The notes under the pieces were generated by a model that saw only the letters and a program-made list of their open reading frames with translations, made no database searches and was not told the origin of the DNA. The position numbers were made by a program, and so were the translations under genes. 40,666 nucleotides of DNA from Geobacter sp. UBA4074 (GTDB taxonomy: Bacteria > Desulfobacterota > Desulfuromonadia > Geobacterales > Pseudopelobacteraceae): the NCBI GenBank assembly GCA_002383415.1, contig DFYU01000034.1, positions 17,499-58,164 on the forward strand, written 5' to 3'. Within the stretch, counting starts at the first letter, position 1. Each line of letters starts with the position of its first letter. Shown here piece by piece: positions 33,321 through 40,666 of this stretch.

Positions 33321-33899
33321 ATGAAGATCGTCTGTCTGTTGGGATCGCCCCGCAAAGAGGGTAACAGCGCCACCATGGTGGCCCGTCTGACAAAAAAGGC
33401 CCAGGCGTTGGGGGCCGAGGTGGAGACCATCTACCTGAACGGCCTCAACTACCGGGGCTGCCAGGCCTGTTACGCCTGCAAGAACGGCTCGGAGGTCTGT
33501 GTGCTGAAGGACGATCTGGCCCCGGTGCTGGAGGCGGTGCGGACGGCCGATGCCCTGGTGCTGGCCTCGGCGGTCTACTACGGTGACGTCAGCGCCCAGC
33601 TCAAGGCATTTATCGACCGCACCTTCTGTTTCCTCAAGCCCGAATATTACGCCCGGCCTGACTGCAGCCGGCTGGAGCCGGGCAAGGGTCTGGCCATGAT
33701 CCTGATCCAGGGCCATCCGGATGAGAACAGTTTTGCGGACATCTTTGAGCGCTATAATTTCTTTTTCAACTGGTACGGCTACCGTCCCGGTCACCTGCTG
33801 CGCGGTATCGGCATCTCGGAGCGCAGCGACGTCACCAAACGAGACTACCTGATGGAGGGAGCCGACCGGATCGCCGAGCAGCTGGTGGCTGGCCAGTAG
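33321..33899 (+). CDS. Flavodoxin-like NAD(P)H-dependent FMN oxidoreductase
   Basis: 192 residues. The N-terminal L-L-G-S-P-R-K-E-G-N-S-A is the FMN-phosphate loop of the NADPH-dependent FMN reductase group; A-S-A-V-Y-Y-G-D-V-S-A-Q-L-K is the flavin-ring loop. A cysteine-rich stretch (G-C-Q-A-C-Y-A-C-K-N-G-S-E-V-C) at about 47-61 is typical of the iron-sulfur flavoprotein-like branch, though the spacing differs from the classic cluster motif and a cluster is not certain. Partner and substrate are unknown. GGGGAGG precedes ATG 33321. The repeat-protein gene starts 69 bases downstream on the same strand and has its own promoter-like site. Confidence 0.88.
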   Translation: MKIVCLLGSPRKEGNSATMVARLTKKAQALGAEVETIYLNGLNYRGCQACYACKNGSEVCVLKDDLAPVLEAVRTADALVLASAVYYGDVSAQLKAFIDRTFCFLKPEYYARPDCSRLEPGKGLAMILIQGHPDENSFADIFERYNFFFNWYGYRPGHLLRGIGISERSDVTKRDYLMEGADRIAEQLVAGQ

Positions 33900-33923
33900 C
33901 ACTTGGTGCAATCGGTGGTATGG

Positions 33924-33955
33924 TTGCAGTGCGTGCGTTGAGCCGTACACTGCAA
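33924..33955 (+). promoter_or_regulatory. Inverted repeat over a candidate promoter of the two-repeat secreted protein
   Basis: TTGCAGTG (33924-33931) and its exact inverse CACTGCAA (33948-33955) are 16 bases apart. TTGCAG and TACACT (33946-33951) within them could be -35 and -10 boxes with a 16-base spacer, so a repressor on the arms would cover both. A hairpin in the RNA is the other reading. Confidence 0.4.
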
Positions 33956-33968
33956 AGGAGGAAGAGCC

Positions 33969-35045
33969 ATGCAAACGTTCTTGGTCGGTCTGGTTGGCCT
34001 GCTGCTGAGCTGCTGTCTGACAGGTGGCGCCTGGGCTGCCGAGGTGGTCGAGGTGCCGCTGAATGCAACCGCTTCGGTAACCACCGGGGCACATCCGGCC
34101 GGGTTGCCCTCGTTTTTTGGTCCCAGCGACTACTCGTATGCGATCTTCAGATTCACCGGCCTGACCCCAGGACAGCGTTACGAGGCCACCATCAGCTATG
34201 AGTCCGGCACCGATATCGGCTACGGCCATTCCTGGGTGGACGGCACACCCTTTGGCACGGACTACCGATCCTTTACCGGCATCGGGACCGGCACCGGCAG
34301 CGGACCGCGCCGGGAAAGCCAGCAGAAATTCCTGTTCACAATTGATCCTGCCAGTAGCTGTGGCGAGCTGTATCTGGTGCTGAAGAGCAGCCGGCCAATG
34401 CCGCTGCGGGTCTCGTTGCAGCGCCCCAGCGGGGTCACCAAGGATTCGCAGGATCGCTATGGCTATTATTACGTGACCGATTTTGATCTGGATCGCAGCG
34501 CGCCGTTCCTGCTCAAACGCTGCACTGCCAACGCCGGCACGCCAAGCAGTTCCCTTTCGTCCGGTTTTGTGGAGGTGCCGGTCAATGGTAACGCCTCGGT
34601 CACCACCGGTTTGCGTCCCGCTGGCCTGCCAAACTTCTTCGGCCCGAGCGACTATTTTTATACCCTTTTCAAGTTGGTGGGACTGGTGCCAGGGCAGCGC
34701 TATGAAGTTACCTTCAGCTTCGATTTCGGCGCCAATATCGGGTATGGCCACTCCTGGGGAGATGGCAGCCCCTTGAGCAGTAACTACCGGCATTTCACCG
34801 GGATCGGCACCGGTACCGGCAGCGGACCGCGCCGGGAAGATCAGAAAAAATTTCTGTTTACCGTTGATCCGCACAGCAGTTCCAGTGCGCTGTATATTGT
34901 CTTCAGCAGTAATCGACCGATGGCGTTGCGGGCCTCGCTGCAGCGGCCCAGTGGGGTCAGCAAAGATTCTCAGGACCGCTACGGCTATTATTACGTGACC
35001 GATTTTGATGCCGACCGCACGTCTCCATTTTTATTGCAACGGTGA
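33969..35045 (+). CDS. Secreted protein of two tandem 158-residue repeats, unknown family
   Basis: 358 residues. Signal peptide with cleavage likely after A-W-A (residue 23). The mature protein is two gapless copies, residues 27-184 and 201-358, joined by a short Ser/Thr-rich linker; by hand about 113 of 158 positions are identical. Each copy carries V-E-V-P near its start, F-F-G-P-S-D-Y, G-L-x-P-G-Q-R-Y-E, I-G-Y-G-H-S-W, T-G-I-G-T-G-T-G-S-G-P-R-R-E, and ends with K-D-S-Q-D-R-Y-G-Y-Y-Y-V-T-D-F-D. The pattern of strands and aromatic residues suggests a beta-sandwich, possibly ligand- or metal-binding (Asp-rich ends), but I do not recognise the family. AAAGGAGG sits before ATG 33969. The P-type ATPase begins 4 bases after its stop. 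Confidence 0.85.
   Translation: MQTFLVGLVGLLLSCCLTGGAWAAEVVEVPLNATASVTTGAHPAGLPSFFGPSDYSYAIFRFTGLTPGQRYEATISYESGTDIGYGHSWVDGTPFGTDYRSFTGIGTGTGSGPRRESQQKFLFTIDPASSCGELYLVLKSSRPMPLRVSLQRPSGVTKDSQDRYGYYYVTDFDLDRSAPFLLKRCTANAGTPSSSLSSGFVEVPVNGNASVTTGLRPAGLPNFFGPSDYFYTLFKLVGLVPGQRYEVTFSFDFGANIGYGHSWGDGSPLSSNYRHFTGIGTGTGSGPRREDQKKFLFTVDPHSSSSALYIVFSSNRPMALRASLQRPSGVSKDSQDRYGYYYVTDFDADRTSPFLLQR
34047..34520 (+). repeat. Repeat unit 1 of the secreted protein
   Basis: Codes for residues 27-184. Offset to unit 2 is 522 bases without gaps. The bases around 34277-34318 and 34799-34840 are the most similar stretch at DNA level. Confidence 0.85.
34569..35042 (+). repeat. Repeat unit 2 of the secreted protein
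   Basis: Codes for residues 201-358, the C-terminal copy, and runs to the stop codon. About 45 of 158 residues differ from unit 1, mostly by conservative changes, with every Gly/Pro/Tyr/Trp core position kept. Confidence 0.85.
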
Positions 35046-35049
35046 AACG

Positions 35050-37728
35050 ATGACCACGCAAACACTCTGGCATACCCTTACGTCCGAAGAAGTGCTGCAA
35101 CAGCTTGGAGTTACACCCGGACAAGGGCTTGCCGCAGCCACCGCGAAGGAACGGCTGCGCCAGTTTGGCCTTAACACCCTGCAGGAGCGAGGCGGCCGCT
35201 CGGCCTGGTCGATCCTGTGGGAACAGGTCACCTCCACCATGGCCTTGATCCTGGCCGCAGCGGCGCTGCTTTCCGGGCTGGTCGGCTCCTTCAAGGATGC
35301 CGTCACCATCCTGGCGATTGTGGCGCTGTTTGCCCTGCTGGGGTTTGTGCAGGATTACCGTGCCGAACGGGCCATGGCAGCGTTGAAGCGTTTGGCTGTG
35401 CCACTGGTGCGGGTGCGGCGGGACGGCCAAGTGCTGGAATTGCCGGCCATGGAATTGGTGCCGGGTGACATCGTTTTGCTGGAGGCCGGCAGCGTGGTGC
35501 CGGCCGATTGCCGCCTGTACGAGGCCCACGCCCTGCGGGTGCAGGAGTCACTCCTCACCGGCGAATCAGAAGCGGTGGAAAAGCAGACCGCCTCGCTCCT
35601 GGAGCCAGATTTGCCGACCGGTGACCGTCGCAACCTGCTCTACATGGGCACCCTGGTGGCGGCGGGCCGGGCCGAGGCGGTGGTCACCACCACCGGTATG
35701 GCAACGGAGTTGGGGCGGATCGCGACCCTGCTGCAGCAGGTGGGGCAGGAGTGGACCCCGCTGCAGAAACGGCTGGATCGGCTGGGCAAGGTGCTGGCGC
35801 TGGTAGCGGTTGTCGTGGCGGCGGTTATCTTCGGTGTCGGACTGTTGCGGGGTGAGGGGATCAGGGAGATGCTGATGCTGGCGGTCAGCGTGGCGGTGGC
35901 GGCCATCCCCGAGGGCTTGCCGGCGGTGGTTACCATCACCCTGGCCCTGGGGGCCCAGCGGATGCTGCAACGCCGTGCCCTGATCAGGCGTCTGCCGGCG
36001 GTGGAGACACTCGGTTCAGTGACGGTGATCTGCAGCGACAAGACCGGTACCCTGACCGAAAACCGGATGACCGTCACCGAGCTGGTGTCTGCTGCAGCGG
36101 TGGTGCGGGGCAACGCGACCGCCACCACGGAACAGACGCAGCTGCTGCTGGCCCTGGGAACTCTCTGCAATGATGCGCAGCTCACGCTCGGTAGCGATGG
36201 TCGGCAGGAGGTTCTGGGGGATCCCACCGAAGGTGCGCTGGTGGTTGCGGCGGCGAAAAGCGGCCTGTTGCGCCAGCAACTGGAACTGGCCCTGCCGCGT
36301 ATCGCCGAGATCCCCTTTGATTCGGTCAGCAAGCGGATGATTACGGTCCACCGCTTGTCAGAGGGGGCAGGCGCGTATCTGCCGACATTGCCCCTGGTGG
36401 CTGGCGGTAGGCTGCTGGCGGCCAAGGGGGCCATCGATAGTATGTTGCCACTCTGTACCGACCTGTTGCTGGATGGCATGACGCCGATTAACGAGCAGCA
36501 TCGCCAGGCGCTGCAGCAGGCTGCTGACCGGTATGCCGACCAGGGGCAGCGGGTGCTGGCACTGGCGGTGCGGCTGATGCAGCCGGGTGACGATGACCGG
36601 CTGGAAGCGCTGCAGCAGCATTTCTGTCTGGTGGGCTTGAGCGTGATGAGCGACCCACCCCGTCAGGAGGCGGCGAATGCGGTGGCACACTGCCTGTCGG
36701 CTGGTATCCGACCGGTAATGATCACCGGCGACCATCCGTTGACCGCACGGGCCATTGCCCGTCAGGTAGGTATCGACGGCGCTTCGGGGGCGCTTACCGG
36801 TCAGGAGCTGGATCGGTTGAGTGACGAGGAGTTTGATGCCGCGGTGAATCGGGTCTCGGTCTATGCCCGGGTGGCGCCGGAGCACAAGCTGCGGATCGTG
36901 GACGCCATCCAGCGTCAGGGCGGTGTGGTGGCCATGACCGGCGACGGGGTCAACGACGCGCCGGCCCTTAAAAAGGCCAATGTGGGTGTGGCCATGGGCA
37001 AGGTGGGCACGGACGTTGCTCGCGAGGCCTCTGACATGGTGCTGCTGGACGACAATTTTGCCACCATCGTGGCGGCGGTGGAAGAAGGCCGCACCATCTA
37101 TGACAACATCCGCAAGTTTGTGATCTTCTCCGTGGCCGGCAATACCGGCAAGATCCTGGCGGTGCTGCTGTTGCCCTTTATGGGGATGTCGATGCCGCTG
37201 ACGCCGCTGCAGCTGTTGTGGCTGAACCTGTTGACCGACGGCCTGCTGGGGCTGGGTATGGGGGTTGAACGACCGGAGCCGGATGTGATGCTGCGTCCGC
37301 CGATCCGCTCCGACAGCCAGATATTCGATCACAGCGCACTGCAGTACGTACTGCTTACCGGCAGCTTGATCGGCGGTTGCTGTATGGCGGTGGCCTGGTT
37401 CACCTGGCGGGCTGGCGGCCCCTGGCAGACCGTGCTGTTCGTCTCGCTGTCCCTGGCTCAGGTGGCCCAGGCCATGGCGTTGCGTTCCTTCAGGAACTCG
37501 TTTGTCAGTATGGGGCTGTTCACCAATCGCTGGCTGCTGCTGATGGCGGCCAACGTCGCAGTGCTGCAGGCAGCGGTCGTCTATTGGTCACCCTTGCAGG
37601 GTTTCTTCGCAACCACGGCGTTGACCGGCAACCTGCTGTGGCTGGTGCTGCTGCCGGCAGTGGCGGTGTTTGTGCTGTTGGAGCTGGAAAAGTGGGGGCG
37701 GCGTCGGCGGGAAAAGGCTGTTGTGTGA
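35050..37728 (+). CDS. Cation-transporting P-type ATPase, P2A (Ca2+-type)
   Basis: 892 residues, the usual size. Cation ATPase N-terminal domain (about 1-70), actuator with L-T-G-E-S, TM4 with P-E-G-L-P (metal site), phosphorylation site D330 in D-K-T-G-T-L-T-E-N, nucleotide domain, hinge T-G-D-G-V-N-D-A-P-A-L-K-K-A, and six C-terminal helices with N-L-L-T-D-G in TM6. PEGLP in TM4 and N-x-x-T-D in TM6 fit Ca2+ (or Mn2+) pumps of the SERCA/PMR1 type; the metal itself is inferred. ATG 35050 is 4 bases after the repeat-protein stop and has a poor ribosome site, so translation is probably coupled. A strong hairpin follows. Confidence 0.93.
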   Translation: MTTQTLWHTLTSEEVLQQLGVTPGQGLAAATAKERLRQFGLNTLQERGGRSAWSILWEQVTSTMALILAAAALLSGLVGSFKDAVTILAIVALFALLGFVQDYRAERAMAALKRLAVPLVRVRRDGQVLELPAMELVPGDIVLLEAGSVVPADCRLYEAHALRVQESLLTGESEAVEKQTASLLEPDLPTGDRRNLLYMGTLVAAGRAEAVVTTTGMATELGRIATLLQQVGQEWTPLQKRLDRLGKVLALVAVVVAAVIFGVGLLRGEGIREMLMLAVSVAVAAIPEGLPAVVTITLALGAQRMLQRRALIRRLPAVETLGSVTVICSDKTGTLTENRMTVTELVSAAAVVRGNATATTEQTQLLLALGTLCNDAQLTLGSDGRQEVLGDPTEGALVVAAAKSGLLRQQLELALPRIAEIPFDSVSKRMITVHRLSEGAGAYLPTLPLVAGGRLLAAKGAIDSMLPLCTDLLLDGMTPINEQHRQALQQAADRYADQGQRVLALAVRLMQPGDDDRLEALQQHFCLVGLSVMSDPPRQEAANAVAHCLSAGIRPVMITGDHPLTARAIARQVGIDGASGALTGQELDRLSDEEFDAAVNRVSVYARVAPEHKLRIVDAIQRQGGVVAMTGDGVNDAPALKKANVGVAMGKVGTDVAREASDMVLLDDNFATIVAAVEEGRTIYDNIRKFVIFSVAGNTGKILAVLLLPFMGMSMPLTPLQLLWLNLLTDGLLGLGMGVERPEPDVMLRPPIRSDSQIFDHSALQYVLLTGSLIGGCCMAVAWFTWRAGGPWQTVLFVSLSLAQVAQAMALRSFRNSFVSMGLFTNRWLLLMAANVAVLQAAVVYWSPLQGFFATTALTGNLLWLVLLPAVAVFVLLELEKWGRRRREKAVV

Positions 37729-37737
37729 GAAGTGTGT

Positions 37738-37765
37738 GAGCGGGCGCCCTGCTGGGCGCCCGCTC
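37738..37765. terminator. Terminator between the P-type ATPase and GAPDH genes
   Basis: A perfect 12-base GC-rich stem (37738-37749 with 37754-37765) with a TGCT loop and TGTTT after it on the plus strand, 9 bases past the ATPase stop. It lies between convergent genes and may serve both. Confidence 0.8.
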
Positions 37766-37780
37766 TGTTTAAGGGTGGGT

Positions 37781-39223
37781 TTAGTTGGGCAGCGCCGGCA
37801 GCTCGATGCCGGCCATCTTCTGCACCATCCGCACCACCTGGCAGCTGTAGCCGAACTCGTTGTCGTACCAGACGTAGAGTACGCAGCGGTTGCCCTGCAC
37901 GATGGTGGCCAGGGAGTCCACCACGCCGGCTGCCCGTGAACCGACAAAGTCGCTGGAGACCACCTCGGGGGAAACCACATACTCGATCTGGTTCTGCAGC
38001 GGCGAGTTGAGCGAACAGTCTCGCAGGTAGCGGTTCAGTTCCTTGACGCTGGTTTCCTGGCCTAGTTCAAGGTTAAGGATCGCCAGCGAGACGTTGGGGG
38101 TCGGTACCCGGATGGCGTTGCCGGTCAGTTTGCCGGCCAGCTCGGGAATCACCTTGGCCACCGCCTTGGCGGCGCCGGTTTCGGTGATCACCATGTTCAG
38201 CGCAGCACTGCGGCCCCGGCGGGAGCCCTTATGGTAGTTGTCGATCAGGTTCTGGTCGTTGGTATAGGAGTGGCAGGTCTCCACATGGCCATGCTGGATG
38301 CCGAAGCGGTCGTAGACCGCCTTCAGCACCGGTACGATGGCGTTGGTGGTGCAGCTGGCAGCCGAGAAGATGGTCTCACTGGCGCTGATCAGCTCGTTGT
38401 TGACCCCGGCCACCACGTTGGGGATGTCGCCCTTGCCCGGTGCGGTCAGGATCACCTTGGCAACCCCTTTGGCCTGCAGATGGCGGGAGAGCCCTTCACG
38501 GTCGCGCCATTTGCCGGTGTTGTCGATCAGGATGGCGTTGCTGATGCCGTAGGCGGTGTAATCCACCTGTTCCGGGGCGTCGGCGTAGATGATCCGGATC
38601 ATGTTGCCGTTGGCGATGATGGCGTTTTCCTCTTCATCCACGGTGATGATGCCGTTGAACTGACCGTGGATCGAATCGCGCCGCAACAGGCTGGCCCGTT
38701 TCATCAGGTCGTCGGCGCTGCCTTTGCGCACCACGGCGGCCCGCAGGCGCAGCTTGTCGCCGCTGCCGGATTTTTCTACCAGCAGGCGGGCCAACAGACG
38801 ACCGATCCGTCCAAAGCCGTAGAGCACGATATCCTGGGGTTCGCTGATGATCGCCTGGCGGCCGGTGTTGACCTGGCCCAGTTCGCTGCGCAGGTAGTCG
38901 ATCAGCGAACTGCAGACAGACTGGTTCTGAAAGCCGACCGCCAGCTTGCCGATGTCGATCCGGGCTGGAGCCAGGTCCAGCTGGCAGAGCGCCTCCACCA
39001 CCGGCAGGGTCTTGTGGGCGGAAAGCTCTGTGTCGATGATCAGGCGGGCGAAACGGTGGGCCTTGAGGATGTCGATGGTGGTGCTGTGCACCACCGAGCG
39101 GCCATAGACGGTGCAGACGATGTTGCGTTCACGGTAGAGCTGGCCCAAGAGCGGCAGCATCTGCTCGGCTGCCTCTTCCAGACCTTGCCATTCCTTGAGA
39201 TGGGTTTCCTGTTTGTTCTTCAT
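37781..39223 (-). CDS. Glyceraldehyde-3-phosphate dehydrogenase homologue with N-terminal extension
   Basis: 480 residues against about 335 for standard GAPDH. The NAD fold starts only near residue 136 (G-F-G-R-I-G-R); the catalytic cysteine is C291 in S-A-A-S-C-T-T-N-A and the histidine partner is in V-E-T-C-H-S-Y-T-N-D. The end, W-Y-D-N-E-F-G-Y-S, is standard. The first ~130 residues are an extra helical region (E-E-A-A-E-Q-M-L-P-L-L-G-Q-L-Y-R, then V-Y-G-R-S-V-V-H-S-T-T) without a motif I know. Such long GAPDH proteins occur in other proteobacteria beside a normal-length enzyme. Start ATG 39223 or ATG 39229, both after a GGAGGGGG ribosome site. It is transcribed alone. Confidence 0.9.
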   Translation of the reverse strand: MKNKQETHLKEWQGLEEAAEQMLPLLGQLYRERNIVCTVYGRSVVHSTTIDILKAHRFARLIIDTELSAHKTLPVVEALCQLDLAPARIDIGKLAVGFQNQSVCSSLIDYLRSELGQVNTGRQAIISEPQDIVLYGFGRIGRLLARLLVEKSGSGDKLRLRAAVVRKGSADDLMKRASLLRRDSIHGQFNGIITVDEEENAIIANGNMIRIIYADAPEQVDYTAYGISNAILIDNTGKWRDREGLSRHLQAKGVAKVILTAPGKGDIPNVVAGVNNELISASETIFSAASCTTNAIVPVLKAVYDRFGIQHGHVETCHSYTNDQNLIDNYHKGSRRGRSAALNMVITETGAAKAVAKVIPELAGKLTGNAIRVPTPNVSLAILNLELGQETSVKELNRYLRDCSLNSPLQNQIEYVVSPEVVSSDFVGSRAAGVVDSLATIVQGNRCVLYVWYDNEFGYSCQVVRMVQKMAGIELPALPN

Positions 39224-39626
39224 GGTCATTCCCCCTCCAGATGTTAGACTGCTACATTTCACGATTATCAGGGGCCTGTCAAGGGGCGCCTATGCTTTTT
39301 TTTATATTATTTGCTTGCTATTCATCGAAACATCCAATAAGGTTGCAAAATTGTTTTCGCCTCAATTCTTCGCTGCCCGACCCCCTTCTGCATCCCGGTT
39401 AATTCCCCGATTTGTGCAGCACCGCGTTTGGTTTGCGACGAAGTGGTACCCATCAATGTGATTCAAGATCGGTACCTGAGTACTGCCGGCCATTCGTGGT
39501 GGTGTCGCTACCCCTTTCAGGGACAGTGGTTGTCCCGACGCGCCCATTCACACACCCTCTAACTCGATTTGGCATACCGGAGTGCGACCCGGCAGGTTTC
39601 CGCTCGCGCCGAATCAGGAGAATTGC
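39224..39626. other. Gene-free region between GAPDH and the second helicase
   Basis: About 400 bases between divergent genes, the longest gap in the window. An AT-rich block (39290-39360, with a T-run) probably holds the promoters of both genes, though no pair of boxes stands out. The rest would be a long leader of the helicase gene; a small hairpin (GGGACA 39520-39525 with TGTCCC 39531-39536) is visible in it. No tRNA or convincing short gene seen. Confidence 0.6.
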
Positions 39627-40666
39627 ATGCTGTTTACTGAACTTAATCTGCACCCGTCCATCCAGAAGGCGATCACTGCCTGCGGTTACACCGAGGTCAC
39701 CCCGATCCAGGCCGAGGCCATTCCGTTGGCCCAGGCCGGCCGTGACCTGATCGCCTCGGCCCAGACCGGCACCGGCAAGACCGCCGCCTTCATCCTGCCG
39801 GCTCTGGAGCGCCTGGCCAAGCCCGGCCCTGCCGGTCACGGCCCCCGGGTGCTGGTGCTGACCCCCACCCGTGAACTGGCCGTACAGGTGGCCGATTCCG
39901 TGGCCCGTTATGGCCGTATGCTCCGTTTTCGCTACGGCACCATCATGGGTGGCGTACCCTATCCTGAGCAGTTGCGGATGCTGCGCCAGCCGATTGACCT
40001 GATCGTGGCCACCCCGGGCCGGTTGATCGATCACCTGGAGCGGGGACGGCTGGACCTGTCCCGCGTGGAACTGCTGGTGCTGGACGAGGCCGACCGGATG
40101 CTGGACATGGGCTTCACCGACGCCGTTGACCAGATCGCTGCCGCCACCCCCAAAGGCCGTCAGACCCTGCTGTTTACCGCCACCATGGACGACCCGATGG
40201 CGCGGCTGGCCCAACGGCTACTGACCGAGCCGGAGCGGATCGCCATTGCCACCCCCAAGACCACCAACCTGCAGATCGAGCAACGGCTGCATGTGACCGA
40301 CAATCTGGGCCACAAGTACCGTTTGCTGCACCATCTGCTGGAGGACCCCAGCATCACCCAGGCGATCATCTTCTCCGCCACCAAGCGGGATGCCGACAGC
40401 CTGGCCCAGGAGCTGTACCAGCAGGGACATGCCGCCGCGGCCCTGCATGGCGATATGACCCAGGGGGCCCGTACCCGCACCCTGACCAACCTGCGTCGTG
40501 GCCGGGTCAAGCTGCTGGTGGCCACCGACGTGGCTGCCCGCGGTCTCGATATCAATGGCATCAGCCATGTGATCAACTTCGACCTGCCCAAGGCGGCCGA
40601 AGACTACGTACACCGTATCGGCCGCACCGGCCGGGCCGGCGCCACCGGCATCGCCATCTCCTTTGT
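39627..40666 (+). CDS. DEAD-box ATP-dependent RNA helicase, 3' truncated
   Basis: Runs off the window after about 346 codons. All motifs up to VI are present: Q motif (G-Y-T-E-V-T-P-I-Q), Walker A A-Q-T-G-T-G-K-T, PTRELA, TPGRLID, VLDEADRMLDMGF, F-T-A-T (motif III, with T for the usual S), IIFSATKRDAD, ATDVAARGLDI and HRIGRTGRAG. CAGGAG lies before ATG 39627. It is a different paralogue from the helicase at the other end (for example F-T-A-T versus F-S-A-T). The 400-base gene-free stretch upstream may be a regulated leader; cold-induced helicase mRNAs of other bacteria have long leaders. The full length and tail are outside the window. Confidence 0.95.
   Translation, partial: MLFTELNLHPSIQKAITACGYTEVTPIQAEAIPLAQAGRDLIASAQTGTGKTAAFILPALERLAKPGPAGHGPRVLVLTPTRELAVQVADSVARYGRMLRFRYGTIMGGVPYPEQLRMLRQPIDLIVATPGRLIDHLERGRLDLSRVELLVLDEADRMLDMGFTDAVDQIAAATPKGRQTLLFTATMDDPMARLAQRLLTEPERIAIATPKTTNLQIEQRLHVTDNLGHKYRLLHHLLEDPSITQAIIFSATKRDADSLAQELYQQGHAAAALHGDMTQGARTRTLTNLRRGRVKLLVATDVAARGLDINGISHVINFDLPKAAEDYVHRIGRTGRAGATGIAISF

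Noticed and set aside
33258..34874. 538-residue minus-strand frame over the flavoprotein and repeat-protein genes
   Set aside because: Its apparent internal repeats are the mirror of the real two-repeat gene on the plus strand, which has a signal peptide and a strong ribosome site.
1..40666. Helicases at both ends as flanking copies of one duplicated gene
   Set aside because: They are separate paralogues with different residues in motifs III and IV and no long shared DNA; the window simply starts and ends in them.
1..40666. CRISPR array, prophage, insertion sequence or toxin-antitoxin pair
   Set aside because: No regular spacer-repeat pattern, integrase, transposase or small paired genes were seen; the genes are mostly core and tightly packed.

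Overview
This 40.7 kb window is chromosomal DNA from a Gram-negative, probably anaerobic bacterium. It most resembles the Geobacter/Trichlorobacter group (Desulfuromonadia), an inference from recognisable families and gene order; no search was run. Pointers are lipid A and LPS-export genes (lpxC, lptF, lptG), a two-iron desulfoferrodoxin, a one-chain class I fumarase, a hopanoid-type RND exporter, a DUF4388-HDOD protein, and the orders rpsF-rpsR-(membrane protein)-rplI and ispE-prs-rplY-pth-ychF. Coding density is high. I saw no tRNA, rRNA, CRISPR array, prophage, integrase or insertion sequence. The window is cut at both ends inside two different DEAD-box RNA helicase genes.

Layout. 1-3 kb: the 3' part of a helicase, an M23 peptidase coupled to a bactofilin (cell-shape pair), and a small secreted protein. 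3-6.5 kb: fumarase (minus strand), then cysE and lpxC. 6.5-11 kb: a large AsmA-like protein translationally coupled to a CorC/HlyC-type membrane protein. 11-13.5 kb: the rpsF-rpsR-membrane protein-rplI operon with a clear promoter and terminator. 13.5-18 kb: a lipoprotein, an aminotransferase, and on the other strand the agmatine-to-putrescine pair aguA-aguB followed by a lone HPt protein. 18-22.5 kb: the housekeeping run ispE-prs-rplY-pth-ychF ending in a strong terminator. 22.5-28.2 kb: signalling and oxidative stress, with an HDOD protein, desulfoferrodoxin behind a palindromic operator candidate, and an overlapping pair made of a periplasmic-sensing histidine kinase and a REC-GGDEF-EAL response regulator. 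28.3-33.2 kb: lptF-lptG facing an HpnN-like RND transporter. 33.3-37.7 kb: a flavodoxin-like protein, an unrecognised secreted protein made of two nearly identical 158-residue repeats, and 4 bases later a Ca2+-type P-ATPase. 37.8-40.7 kb: a GAPDH homologue with a long N-terminal extension, a gene-free region of about 400 bases, and the start of a second DEAD-box helicase.

Several genes serve the envelope: lpxC (lipid A), lptFG (LPS export), HpnN-like (hopanoid or lipid traffic), the AsmA-like protein (lipid transfer family), M23 peptidase plus bactofilin (wall shape). The most novel-looking item is the two-repeat secreted protein and its tight coupling to the P-type ATPase. Most of the rest is conserved core genome. 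Promoters, operators and terminators were found by eye and are predictions.
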